Shown here: positions 56,105 through 64,000 of the stretch, piece by piece
How the letters are laid out: each line of letters opens with the position of its first letter
How positions within the stretch are numbered: the stretch's first letter is position 1
Assembly: GCA_044464765.1 (NCBI GenBank)
Contig: JBIQKZ010000017.1
Coordinates: 1 to 64,000, forward strand
Origin: JBIQKZ01 sp044464765
Lineage (GTDB): Bacteria; Pseudomonadota; Gammaproteobacteria; Burkholderiales; Burkholderiaceae_B
Direction: 5' to 3'
Length of the DNA: 64,000 nucleotides
Made by a program: the position numbers and the translations under genes
Notes under the pieces: model-generated
Database searches by the model: none
Told to the model about the DNA's origin: nothing
What the model saw: the letters and a program-made list of their open reading frames with translations, nothing else

Positions 56105-56545
56105 TTATGGCGTTGAGCCGGCCGCCGGTTGTTCAGCCGGGCGGGTGATGAAGCCGAGCTTCTTCATGCCCGCCTGCTTGGCGCTGCTCATGACTTGCGC
56201 CAGGATTTCGTAGCGGGTGCCCTGATCCGCCCGGATACGCAATTGGGGCTGCGGTTCCTGGGCGGCTTCAATCCGGAATTTCTCGGTCAGTTGCTCGACC
56301 ATGACAGGCTGTTCATTCCAGAACAACTGGCCCAGGTCGTTGACCGCCAGATCAATGACCTTGGGTTCTTGTTCCACCGGCTGTGCGGTCGCCTGGGGGA
56401 TGTTGATCTTGATTGAATGGCTAAGCAAAGGCGCCGTAATAATAAAAATCACGAGCAACACCAGCATGACATCAATAAGAGGAACCATATTGATCTCGGA
56501 CATCGCGTGGCTGCTGCTCTTGCTGTCAAAGCTGCCGAAAGCCAT
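56105..56545 (-). CDS. exbD: Biopolymer transport protein ExbD
   Basis: A 146-residue protein with one N-terminal helix containing the essential Asp in MVPLIDVMLVLLVIFIITAPL (D26), and a periplasmic ExbD domain. With ExbB it forms the proton channel that energises TonB. It follows exbB by 2 bp. Confidence 0.93.
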   Translation of the reverse strand: MAFGSFDSKSSSHAMSEINMVPLIDVMLVLLVIFIITAPLLSHSIKINIPQATAQPVEQEPKVIDLAVNDLGQLFWNEQPVMVEQLTEKFRIEAAQEPQPQLRIRADQGTRYEILAQVMSSAKQAGMKKLGFITRPAEQPAAGSTP

Positions 56546-56547
56546 GG

Positions 56548-57627
56548 TTATGCTCCCTTCTTCGTATTAGCCACTGTAATGCCTCGAACCTTGGCGCGGG
56601 ATTCAATGACTTGCTGGCCAGTGGACAGGAAGGTAAACAAGTCGTGCGCAAACGCATCGAGGCGCGCGAGATAAACCCGGTTGCCACGCACAAACGCGTT
56701 ATAAGCCAGCACCGCCGGAATCGCAACCGCCAGACCCAGCCCGGTCATGATCAGAGCTTCGCCTACCGGCCCCGCAATGCTGTTCACCGTTACCCCTTGC
56801 GCCATCCCAATGCCGATAAGGGCATGATAAACGCCCCAGACCGTGCCGAACAAGCCGACGAACGGCGCAGTCGAACCGATGGAGGCCAGGACAGTCAGAC
56901 CGTTTTCAAGCCTGGCCGTTTCCTCATCGATGACCTTGCGTATGGTTCGGGTAACGAAAGCGCCCGTCGAGCCTTTTTCCTCCAGCTTAAGCGCCCCATA
57001 CTTGACATGATGATTGCGCGCATGGATCGCATGGCTGGCAACATGGGCGAACGGCTCGGTGGCGCCATGCGTGGCGATTTCGTTCTCGACCTGTTCCAAA
57101 GAACTGGCGGCCCAGAACTCGTTCAGGAAACGCGCCGAATGCCGACGCACCCGCCAGTTGAGAAATGATTTCACAAAGATCAGGTACCAACTGACCAGCG
57201 ACATCAGGATCAGTATGGCGAACAGTGTCTTGCCCACAAAGTCGCTCTGCGCAATAAAGTGCAGCATGCCGCCTTGCGCCAGGTCGACGGCTGCCGCAGC
57301 AGCCGGCGCCAATGCGGGCGCCACCCCGTTCACTGCGGCATCGGCCAGTGCCGGCGCCGCGCCGGTGACAGCATCCGTCACTGCCGGACCGACACCATTG
57401 ACAGCCGCATCCGTCAATGCCGGAGTCGCACCGCTGACTGCTGCATCCGTCAGTGCTGGCGTTGCGCCATTGGCAGCCGCTTCAGCCAGCCCCGAAGCCG
57501 CGCCGTTAACCGCCGCCTCTCCGAGGGTGGCTGCGCCCCCCACATCGCCGGAGGCGGCTTGCGCATCGCCAGTCGCCCCGACCACCTGCGCCACACTTTG
57601 CATTGCGCTCTGTAAAAGGTTGAACAT
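56548..57627 (-). CDS. exbB: ExbB with an expanded alanine-rich repeat N-terminus
   Basis: A 359-residue protein. Residues about 130-359 are a normal MotA/TolQ/ExbB proton-channel domain with SIGSTAPFVGLFGTVWGVYHALIGIG and a GLGLAVAIPAVLAYNAF helix. The first 120 residues are an Ala/Gly/Pro-rich region built from about five degenerate 12-residue units of the form DAAVNGxxPALT (roughly 37-108). This lies where other ExbB proteins have a signal peptide and short periplasmic part. It works with ExbD and TonB encoded on either side. Confidence 0.92.
   Translation of the reverse strand: MFNLLQSAMQSVAQVVGATGDAQAASGDVGGAATLGEAAVNGAASGLAEAAANGATPALTDAAVSGATPALTDAAVNGVGPAVTDAVTGAAPALADAAVNGVAPALAPAAAAAVDLAQGGMLHFIAQSDFVGKTLFAILILMSLVSWYLIFVKSFLNWRVRRHSARFLNEFWAASSLEQVENEIATHGATEPFAHVASHAIHARNHHVKYGALKLEEKGSTGAFVTRTIRKVIDEETARLENGLTVLASIGSTAPFVGLFGTVWGVYHALIGIGMAQGVTVNSIAGPVGEALIMTGLGLAVAIPAVLAYNAFVRGNRVYLARLDAFAHDLFTFLSTGQQVIESRAKVRGITVANTKKGA
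57304..57519 (-). repeat. Degenerate 36-bp coding repeats in exbB
   Basis: The DNA encodes successive units DAAVSGATPALT, DAAVNGVGPAVT, DAVTGAAPALA and DAAVNGVAPALA plus diverged flanking copies. The nucleotide copies differ, so this is an old expansion and not a perfect slippage tract. Confidence 0.75.
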
Positions 57628-57635
57628 ATCAGTTC

Positions 57636-58433
57636 CTATAAAACAAAATCGAAAGGTATATCGGCCAATGCCGGATAGGCCACGCCATTTTCTGTATAGG
57701 GCTTGAATCTAGCCTTGCGAGCCGCACTCAATGCCGATTCATCCAGCCGCGAGAAACCCGACGACGTTCGTATCGACGCATTCGCGACCGACCCCTGGGG
57801 TGAAATCAGTACACGGATGACCACCCTGCCTTTTTCACCGCGTCGTTGCGACTGGCGTGGATAGTCCGGATTCGGACGCTGTCCAAGATAGTCGACACGC
57901 CCGATCATGCGTGGCTTGTTCGGGTCGACGACGGGCTTGGTCGCCTGGGGTTTGGCCTCGGTGGCAGCGGCGCCCGATGGCGGAGCAACCGGAGCCGGCG
58001 GCGTTTCCACAGGCTTGGGTTTAGGCTTCGGCTTTGGCTTTGGCTTTGGCTTGGGTTTAGGCTTGGGCTTCGGTTCGGGCGGAGGCTCGGGCGTGATCGT
58101 TTCAGGCTCGGGCTCTATGTCAGGTTCAGGCTCCGGTTCGGGCTCTATCTCAGGCTCGGGTTCGGGCTCGGGCTCAATCACCGGTTCAGGCTCGGGTTCG
58201 GGCTCGGGGAGAACGACTTCCTCGACAACCTCTTCCTGGGGCGCGGTATCAATGAACTCGGGGCCGATTTCAACGAACTGAATTTCGCTGGATTCAGGCA
58301 TTGAAATGACCGGCGCCTGGGGCATCGAAACAATGGCCCCGATCACTGCAAGATGCAAGCCTCCGACGCATACTGCGGCTGAAACTTTGACTATCATTGA
58401 GCGCGACTGGGGCTCGACGTAAATACGCGACAT
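57636..58433 (-). CDS. tonB: TonB energy-transducing protein
   Basis: A 265-residue protein from the ATG at 58433: one N-terminal helix (about 17-35), a periplasmic rod of Glu-Pro repeats (about 75-125) then Lys-Pro repeats (about 128-145), and a C-terminal TonB domain with [23 protein letters not shown] and a C-terminal FDFVL. It links the inner-membrane ExbBD motor to outer-membrane receptors such as the one at the right edge of the window. The frame extends to 58523 through a 16-bp tandem repeat, which is probably leader. Confidence 0.92.
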   Translation of the reverse strand: MSRIYVEPQSRSMIVKVSAAVCVGGLHLAVIGAIVSMPQAPVISMPESSEIQFVEIGPEFIDTAPQEEVVEEVVLPEPEPEPEPVIEPEPEPEPEIEPEPEPEPDIEPEPETITPEPPPEPKPKPKPKPKPKPKPKPKPKPVETPPAPVAPPSGAAATEAKPQATKPVVDPNKPRMIGRVDYLGQRPNPDYPRQSQRRGEKGRVVIRVLISPQGSVANASIRTSSGFSRLDESALSAARKARFKPYTENGVAYPALADIPFDFVL

Positions 58434-58455
58434 GAATCCAACAACGGTGAAAAAC

Positions 58456-58487
58456 AATGAAAGCGGAAGATAATGAAAGCGGAAGAT
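58456..58487. repeat. 16-bp perfect tandem duplication in the tonB leader
   Basis: Two exact adjacent copies of AATGAAAGCGGAAGAT lie 23-54 bp upstream of the tonB start codon, in the 225-bp gap between tonB and the MarR gene. It could be a duplicated regulator site or a simple duplication. I see no other feature in this gap. Confidence 0.8.
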
Positions 58488-58658
58488 TAACTTAAATACG
58501 AACCATTCGCAATTCAGTAGCATACCACGATCATTGTCTTTTTCGCTGATTTATCGTGCTGAAGCGCGGCGCGGTACGAGCGCCCGTCCGGGCGCGATAA
58601 ATACCCAAGATTTATTGCACCGATCGCAAGCGAGTTACGAAGCCAAACCCACCAGCCA

Positions 58659-59126
58659 CTACAGCGTCATGACGCTCAGCCCTCGCACCATGGTGCGTAA
58701 CTGAGTATGCAGCTCGCCATAATCGCTCAGGCCTAGTTCCGCCAACATGGCTTGCTCTACCCGGGCGACCGCCACATCGCATTTGCCGAGCAATGCCTCG
58801 CCTTCGGGTGTCAGACTGATATGAATGATGCGGCCATGCGCTTTAGCGGAACGGCGCGAAATCCAGCCGTGTTTTTCCATGATCTTGACCATTTCGTTGG
58901 CCGACTGCGGAGACACCATGGAACGTTCGGCCAGTTGGGCGTTGGACAATTGCCCATGGCGGCGGAAAACCGCCATCGCCGTGTACTGGGCCGCCGTGAC
59001 TCCATAAGGAACCAGGCTATCGCGGATGCGACGATTCAAAACATGGTCAAGCCGGCCAATCAAGTAGGCGATCCCGTTGGGACGTTCGGGTTTCATTGCT
59101 TTCGTTTGCGGGTTTTTCTGGATCAT
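58659..59126 (-). CDS. MarR-family regulator of hydroxycinnamate genes (inferred target)
   Basis: A 155-residue winged-helix protein. The HTH region QLSNAQLAERSMVSPQSANEMVKIMEKHGWI precedes a wing with HGRIIHISLTPEGEALL. It is divergent from feruloyl-CoA synthase with a 104-bp shared promoter region that holds a palindrome. MarR-type repressors such as FerC/FerR respond to feruloyl-CoA, so control of the fcs operon is likely but inferred. Confidence 0.88.
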   Translation of the reverse strand: MIQKNPQTKAMKPERPNGIAYLIGRLDHVLNRRIRDSLVPYGVTAAQYTAMAVFRRHGQLSNAQLAERSMVSPQSANEMVKIMEKHGWISRRSAKAHGRIIHISLTPEGEALLGKCDVAVARVEQAMLAELGLSDYGELHTQLRTMVRGLSVMTL

Positions 59127-59170
59127 GAATACCTTGCCAGCAATTTATCTAGCGTGTAGTATAAGGCTAA

Positions 59171-59187
59171 TATCAGGTATGCTGATA
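59171..59187. promoter_or_regulatory. Candidate MarR operator between marR-type gene and fcs
   Basis: A perfect inverted repeat TATCAG-5 bases-CTGATA lies 44 bp upstream of the fcs start and 45 bp upstream of the regulator start. Size and placement in a divergent promoter suit a MarR dimer site that controls both directions. Confidence 0.55.
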
Positions 59188-59230
59188 AACAAATTTGAAA
59201 ATAAATAAATCGGGGCTCCCCGAGGCAAAC

Positions 59231-61105
59231 ATGGCAACACAACCGCGCTACCGACACGTAACACTGGGCAAGCTGGGCGTCGAGACGCGTAAGCTCGCCA
59301 ACGGAGACGTTCTGGTCCGTACACCAACCCCGCTGGGCGACTACCCTGCCCGGCTCACCGACAAACTGCATTATTGGGCCCGATATGCGCCCGACCGCAC
59401 TTATATAGCACAGCGCGACGAGCAAGGGGAATGGCGACGCATCAGCTACGCTCAGGCGCTGAGCCATGCCCGAAGCATCGGTCAGGCCTTACTTGACCGG
59501 AATCTTGGGCCCGAGCATCCCGTGGTCATGCTGTCAGGCAACGACCTGGAGCACGCCCTGCTGGCCCTGGGGTGCCAGTACGCCGGGGTGCCTTACGCGC
59601 CTATCTCGCCGGCGTACTCGCTGGTGTCCAAGGATTACGACAAACTGCGCCATGTTTTGCAAGTGCTGACCCCCGGTCTTATCTTCGCGTCGGATGCAGA
59701 CGCCTATGGTCCCGCAGTGCAGGCAGTCGTAGCGACCGGCGTCGAGCTGGTGGCCACCCGCGGCATTGGTGCAGGCCGTCCGGCCACCCGCTTCGCCGAA
59801 CTGATCAATACCCCAGCCGCCAGCGCCATCGAACAGGCGCACCAGGCAACGGGCCCAGACACCATCGTCAAGTTCCTGTTTACCTCGGGCTCAACCAGCC
59901 TGCCCAAAGCCGTTATCAACACCCAGCGCATGATGTGCAGCAACCTGCAAATGATCACGCAAGCCTGGCCTTTCCTTGCCGAAGAACCGCCCACCCTAAT
60001 CGACTGGCTGCCCTGGAACCATACCTTTGGCGGCAACCACAACCTGGGCCTGGTCCTGTTTCACGGCGGCACCCTGTACATCGACGACGGCAAGCCAACC
60101 GACCAAGGCATTGAAACAACCCTGACCAACCTACGCGAAATAGCGCCCACTGTCTACTTCAATGTGCCGATCGGCTGGGAGAAAATTGCCAATGCCCTCC
60201 AAACCGATACTGCCCTGCGCGACAACTACTACAGCCGTATAAAAATGCAGTTCTATTCGGGCGCCGCGCTCGCCCAGCCGGTCTGGGACACACTGCATGC
60301 CACCGCCGAACAGGCGTGCGGCGAGCGCATCGTCATGACCACAGGCCTTGGCATGACCGAAACCTCGCCATCCGCCATGTTCGTGCTGGAAGAAAGGGCC
60401 CAGGCCGGGCAAATCGGCCTGCCCGTGCCAGGCATGGAAATGAAACTGACACCCAACGGCGACAAGACCGAAATCCGTTATCGCGGTCCCAACGTCACGC
60501 CCGGCTACTGGCGCGCACCCGAGCAAACCGCCCAGGCGTTCGACGACGAGGGCTATTTTTGCTCGGGCGACGCCGTCAAATGGAAAGACCCCTCTGATCC
60601 CAACCAGGGCTTTCTCTTCGACGGGCGGGTCGCGGAAGACTTCAAGCTGGATACCGGGACCTGGGTGAACGTGGGGCCCTTGCGCGCCATGGTGGCCCGC
60701 GAGGGCGCGCCTTATCTGCAGGACTCGGTCATTACCGGCCACGACCGGCGCGAGCTGGGCATGCTGATTGTTCCTAACATGGCCCAATGTCGCCAGTTGG
60801 CGCAATCAGGCTCAGAGACGTCCAACGAACACGTATTGGCCCACCCGCTGGTACGGCAGTTTTTCCAGGACATGCTGAACCGCGTCCATGCTTTGGGCAC
60901 GGGCAGCGCCACGCGCATCGCACGCGCCTTGGTGCTTGCCGAGCCGCCCTCGCTGGATCGAGGCGAGATCACCGACAAGGGGTCGATCAACCAGCGCGCC
61001 GTCCTCACGCATCGCGCCGATAAAGTGCAGGCGCTTTATAACGAAACAGACATCACCCTGCTCAAGCCCTCGGCCTCGCAACCTTCAACAACAACCGGCT
61101 CGTAA
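59231..61105 (+). CDS. fcs: Feruloyl-CoA synthase
   Basis: A 624-residue AMP-forming acyl-CoA ligase. The P-loop-like motif is FTSGSTSLPKAV near 217-228, then GMTETSP and the aryl/adenylate motif YFCSGDAVKW near 438-447, with VAEDFKLDTGTWVNVG typical of Fcs. It activates ferulate, and often p-coumarate or caffeate, to the CoA thioester, the entry to vanillin formation. The start is the ATG at 59231, not an in-frame start at 59195. Enoyl-CoA hydratase/aldolase and vanillin dehydrogenase genes are not in the window. Confidence 0.88.
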   Translation: MATQPRYRHVTLGKLGVETRKLANGDVLVRTPTPLGDYPARLTDKLHYWARYAPDRTYIAQRDEQGEWRRISYAQALSHARSIGQALLDRNLGPEHPVVMLSGNDLEHALLALGCQYAGVPYAPISPAYSLVSKDYDKLRHVLQVLTPGLIFASDADAYGPAVQAVVATGVELVATRGIGAGRPATRFAELINTPAASAIEQAHQATGPDTIVKFLFTSGSTSLPKAVINTQRMMCSNLQMITQAWPFLAEEPPTLIDWLPWNHTFGGNHNLGLVLFHGGTLYIDDGKPTDQGIETTLTNLREIAPTVYFNVPIGWEKIANALQTDTALRDNYYSRIKMQFYSGAALAQPVWDTLHATAEQACGERIVMTTGLGMTETSPSAMFVLEERAQAGQIGLPVPGMEMKLTPNGDKTEIRYRGPNVTPGYWRAPEQTAQAFDDEGYFCSGDAVKWKDPSDPNQGFLFDGRVAEDFKLDTGTWVNVGPLRAMVAREGAPYLQDSVITGHDRRELGMLIVPNMAQCRQLAQSGSETSNEHVLAHPLVRQFFQDMLNRVHALGTGSATRIARALVLAEPPSLDRGEITDKGSINQRAVLTHRADKVQALYNETDITLLKPSASQPSTTTGS

Positions 61106-61159
61106 GCCGCCATGGCAACAACACGCAGCAACAATCCCGATTCAACAAAGGAGATGCAC

Positions 61160-62299
61160 ATGAAGAAGACATTCCAGGCCACCCTGCTGGCAGCGTCGTT
61201 AAGCGTTGCGGTCACTCAGGCCCAAGCTGAAATCACGATTGGCGTCGACCTGTCGCTGACCGGCCCCGCGTCAGGGTTGGGCATTCCCGTGAACACCGGC
61301 TTTGCGCTTTGGCCCGACACCGTCGGCGGCGAAACCGTCAAGTTCATCACGCTTGACGACGCCAGCGATCCCGCCCAGGCGCAAAAGAACACACAGCGCC
61401 TGATCAGCGAGAATCAGGTCGACGTCATCATAGGATCCAGCACCACCACGCCCGCCATCGCCATGGGCGAAGCCGCCGCTGCAGGCGAAACCGTGCAGCT
61501 GGCTGCCGCTCCTGCCGAATTCCCGGAAGGCAAAGGCACATGGACCTTCCGCTTGCCGCAATCCACGGCCGTCATGGCCGGCGGCGTGATCGACCACATG
61601 AAGAAACACGGCATCAAGAACTTTGCCTTCATCGGCTATGCCGACGCCTACGGCGAGAGCTGGCTGAAAGACCTTACCCGCCTGGGCAAAGAAGCGGGCA
61701 TCGAGATCACGACGGCCGAGCGTTATGCACGCGCCGACACCAGCGTTACTGCCCAGGCGCTTAAAGCCATCAGCAGCAAACCCGACGCCATCCTGATCGT
61801 TGCCTCGGGCAGCGGATCGGCCATGCCGCACACTACGGTCGTCGAGCGTGGCTTCAAAGGCCCGATTTACCAAACCCACAGCGCTGCGTCGCGCGACCTG
61901 ATTCGTCTGGGCGGCAAAGCCGTTGAAGGTTCATTCGTGGTGTCGGGCCTGGCCGTCCTTCCCGAAGGCCTGCCGGCGGACCACCCTTCCAAGAAACTGG
62001 CCACCGACTTCGTCAATGCCTATGAAGCCAAATACGGTGAAGGCACACGCAACCAGTTTGCCGCCCATGCCTACGACGCCTACCTTATTCTGGACAAAGT
62101 CGTTCCTGTAGCGCTCAAGAAAGGCAAGCCGGGCACCCCAGAGTTCCGCAAGGCGCTGAAAGACGCGCTGGAAACCTACGGCCCCATCCCCATCACGCAA
62201 GGCGTGATCCACTACACCAAGGACGATCACTTCGGTTTCGACCAGCAAGCGCAAATGATGCTTACCATCAAAGACGGGGCTTTCGTAGCCGCCGACTAA
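61160..62299 (+). CDS. Branched-chain amino acid-type ABC substrate-binding protein (orphan)
   Basis: A 379-residue periplasmic binding protein with signal peptide (MKKTFQATLLAASLSVAVTQAQA, cleavage near 23) and type-I fold motifs GVDLSLTGPASGLGIPV and VDVIIGSSTTTPAIAMGEAA. AAAGGAG precedes the ATG by six bases; an upstream in-frame ATG at 61154 fits less well. It follows fcs by 54 bp, so it probably captures an aromatic acid for uptake. No LivHMGF-type permease or ATPase genes are present here; it must use components encoded elsewhere. Confidence 0.88.
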   Translation: MKKTFQATLLAASLSVAVTQAQAEITIGVDLSLTGPASGLGIPVNTGFALWPDTVGGETVKFITLDDASDPAQAQKNTQRLISENQVDVIIGSSTTTPAIAMGEAAAAGETVQLAAAPAEFPEGKGTWTFRLPQSTAVMAGGVIDHMKKHGIKNFAFIGYADAYGESWLKDLTRLGKEAGIEITTAERYARADTSVTAQALKAISSKPDAILIVASGSGSAMPHTTVVERGFKGPIYQTHSAASRDLIRLGGKAVEGSFVVSGLAVLPEGLPADHPSKKLATDFVNAYEAKYGEGTRNQFAAHAYDAYLILDKVVPVALKKGKPGTPEFRKALKDALETYGPIPITQGVIHYTKDDHFGFDQQAQMMLTIKDGAFVAAD

Positions 62300-62344
62300 G
62301 CACCTGGTTCAGGCCAGGCTCCCATCCAGCCTACCGTTAACCGC

Positions 62345-62379
62345 AACCGGCCCCTGCATGAGTCATGCAGGGGCCGGTT
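62345..62379 (+). terminator. Strong terminator hairpin after the fcs operon
   Basis: A perfect 17-bp stem starting AACCGGCCCCTGCATGA with a one-base centre, followed by TTGCTTTGG. It lies 45 bp after the binding-protein stop and 77 bp before the end of the opposing receptor gene, and could act in both directions. Confidence 0.75.
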
Positions 62380-62455
62380 TGCTTTGGGTGGGGACGTAGC
62401 CTTGCCCCCTTTGCCTTACTAAGGCGCGCCATCGCAAGCGACGGCGTCTACGCCC

Positions 62456-64000
62456 TTACTCGTAGCGATACGTTGCCGTCAGCATGGCGGAACGGCCCGG
62501 CCCCACCAGCGCAAACAATCCCACGTGCGATGCGTCGTACGTCGTCTCGTTGGCGATGTTGTTCACGTTCAACTGGAACCCAAGGTTCTTGTTGTACTGA
62601 TACTTGGCCATGGCGTCGAATGTCCATGTAGAAGGCAGATGGTAGATATTGGCATCGTCCATGTAGCGTTTACCCACATAGGTGGCGCCCCCGCCCACAG
62701 TCACTTGCGGATGCACTTCGTACGTGGACCACAGGCTGAAGCTTTGCTTGGCAACAAACTTCATTTGCTTGCCGGCAAAGTTTTCCCCAGTTGCCGAAGC
62801 CTGGTAATCAAGCACTTTGGGATCCAGGTAGGCATAGCCGCCCCACACATTCCATTTGGACGTTATCTGACCCGAAACTCCCAGCTCTATACCACGCACC
62901 CGGTTGCTCCCCGACAGCGTTACTTCGCCGGTTAGCGGATCCGCGCTGCGCGCATCGGTCTTTTTGGTTTCGAAGATAGCGCCGGTGAGCAGCATGCGCT
63001 TATTGAACAGCTCCCATTTGGTGCCCAGCTCGATGCTCCGGCTCTTCTCGGGCGCCAGGTCGCGCATGCCGCCGCCCGCCGCGCCATCCGCGCCGCCCGA
63101 CTGGCCTGCGGTTTCACCGGCCGGATTGGACGAGGTGCCATACGACACGTAGACGCTGCCATTGGATGCCGGCTTGTAGATCAGGCCCAGCTGGTAGTTC
63201 CACATATTGTCTTTGCGGGCTTCAGGCGCCGTACCGTAGGTTTGCACCTTATATTGATCCCAACGCAGACCCAGGCTGGTTTCCCATTGCTCGTTGAACT
63301 TGATCGTGTCAAAGGCATACAGCCCCGTGGTCGTGGTCTTGGCCGTGCGATCCAGCGGACCCCGATCAATGGTGAAGTTGTAGTCGCGATTGGGGTTGGG
63401 GTTCTGCACGCTATCGATATCGGCGCTCAGCCCCGGGGTGGCAACCGACTTCTTGCTGATTTCCTCGCGGCCGAACTCTACGCCCACCGCTACCGTGTGC
63501 AGCAATTGGCCGGTCTTGAAGTCGCCGGTCAGTTCGGTGACGTTGAACAGGGTCTCGTTCACCTGATAATTGGTGCGGATGTCGCGCTGGAACTCGGTTT
63601 CAGCCACGCAAGCCGGCGACATGAAATTCCGGTTGGGCGTGGTGCCGCCCCTGCCCGAAAACTCGGCGCAGTTCGCAAAGGTCGGGCGTGTCATCAGGTA
63701 GTCGTTTACCGTCTTGCCCCAACGCGATGTATTGCGCACCGTAAAATGGTTGTTCAAATCATGCTCGATCGATACGGTGGCCTGATCAAACTGGTTCTTG
63801 CGGTAATCCGTATTCAAGCGGCCGTAGAAATTCTTGCGATCCACGTCCAGCGGCGTTGTCCGGCTGGGGTTGGAGTCGTTGCTGAACGGCTGGCCAAGAT
63901 CGGGCATGTCGTCGTTCTGCATGTGATAGTAGCTAAGCGTGACACGCGTGGGTGTACCCAGGCCGAACGACAGCGAGGGCGCAATACCCCAGCGGTCGAT
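62456..64000 (-). CDS. TonB-dependent siderophore receptor, N-terminus beyond window
   Basis: The frame is open to the right edge; about 514 residues of the C-terminal beta-barrel are visible and end in the aromatic outer-membrane sorting tail LTATYRYE. Barrel stretches such as LGLRWDQYKVQT, NGSVYVSYGTSSNPAGE and KWELFNKRMLLTGAIFETKKTDAR, and ALVGPGRSAMLTATYRY near the end, fit FhuE/FcuA-type siderophore receptors. The plug domain and signal peptide lie outside. It requires TonB, ExbB and ExbD, which are encoded about 4 kb away. Confidence 0.93.
   Translation of the reverse strand: MDRWGIAPSLSFGLGTPTRVTLSYYHMQNDDMPDLGQPFSNDSNPSRTTPLDVDRKNFYGRLNTDYRKNQFDQATVSIEHDLNNHFTVRNTSRWGKTVNDYLMTRPTFANCAEFSGRGGTTPNRNFMSPACVAETEFQRDIRTNYQVNETLFNVTELTGDFKTGQLLHTVAVGVEFGREEISKKSVATPGLSADIDSVQNPNPNRDYNFTIDRGPLDRTAKTTTTGLYAFDTIKFNEQWETSLGLRWDQYKVQTYGTAPEARKDNMWNYQLGLIYKPASNGSVYVSYGTSSNPAGETAGQSGGADGAAGGGMRDLAPEKSRSIELGTKWELFNKRMLLTGAIFETKKTDARSADPLTGEVTLSGSNRVRGIELGVSGQITSKWNVWGGYAYLDPKVLDYQASATGENFAGKQMKFVAKQSFSLWSTYEVHPQVTVGGGATYVGKRYMDDANIYHLPSTWTFDAMAKYQYNKNLGFQLNVNNIANETTYDASHVGLFALVGPGRSAMLTATYRYE

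Noticed and set aside
57907..58281. A Gly/Ser repeat protein on the + strand opposite tonB
   Set aside because: It is the mirror image of the Glu-Pro/Lys-Pro coding repeats of TonB.

Overview
The window is a gene-dense, GC-rich bacterial chromosome segment with no rRNA, tRNA, CRISPR array, phage or intact insertion sequence that I could see. The gene content suggests a free-living aerobic betaproteobacterium of the Burkholderiales, most likely Alcaligenaceae (Bordetella, Achromobacter or Pusillimonas relatives). The pointers are two dipeptide-type ABC importers, feruloyl-CoA synthase, the AmiC/AmiR pair, a fused MrpAB antiporter subunit and FTR1 fused to cytochrome c. This placement rests on recognising protein families, not on a marker gene. 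Both ends cut genes: an EAL-domain protein on the left and a TonB-dependent receptor on the right.

Layout. 1-8206: end of an EAL protein, then a leftward peptide-import operon (solute-binding protein, two permeases, a double ATPase, an M20 amidohydrolase) headed by a MarR regulator. 8478-15402: exported beta-carbonic anhydrase, a flavoprotein, a leftward amide-sensing locus (Ntn hydrolase, FmdB-like zinc protein, AmiC, AmiR), and a trimethylamine monooxygenase-like enzyme. 15427-18034: ClC channel, EF-hand protein, glycine-zipper lipoprotein and the tail of a lost autotransporter. 18157-21910: CHAD protein overlapping a ParA-type ATPase, a metallo-beta-lactamase-fold hydrolase and MgtC. 22110-30144: a second dipeptide-type ABC importer facing an NCS2 permease plus TrzA/SsnA-type amidohydrolase operon. 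30446-35737: FAD monooxygenase, uracil-DNA glycosylase, a hexanucleotide repeat tract, and an XRE regulator overlapping the two genes of the carboxy(nor)spermidine route. 35848-41087: cytosine permease, FTR1-cytochrome c, alpha/beta hydrolase, a 203-bp inverted-repeat element, a fungal-type cytosine deaminase and a small membrane protein.

41230-45081 is a sulfate importer (sbp-cysT-cysW-cysA). 45646-51614 is a tightly overlapping Mrp Na+/H+ antiporter operon. 52240-56003 is a response regulator, histidine kinase and Kup potassium transporter operon. 56105-58433 is tonB-exbB-exbD. 58659-62299 holds a MarR regulator divergent from feruloyl-CoA synthase and an orphan periplasmic binding protein. 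The window ends in a TonB-dependent siderophore receptor that could be energised by the TonB system 4 kb away.

The region reads as housekeeping and environmental-nutrient genes rather than a mobile island. The least conventional arrangements are the CHAD-ParA pair, the ami locus in which an Ntn hydrolase stands where an amidase is expected, the kinase-regulator-Kup operon, and the expanded ExbB N-terminus. The non-coding repeats (hexanucleotide tract, 203-bp inverted repeat, intra-operon hairpins) also merit attention.
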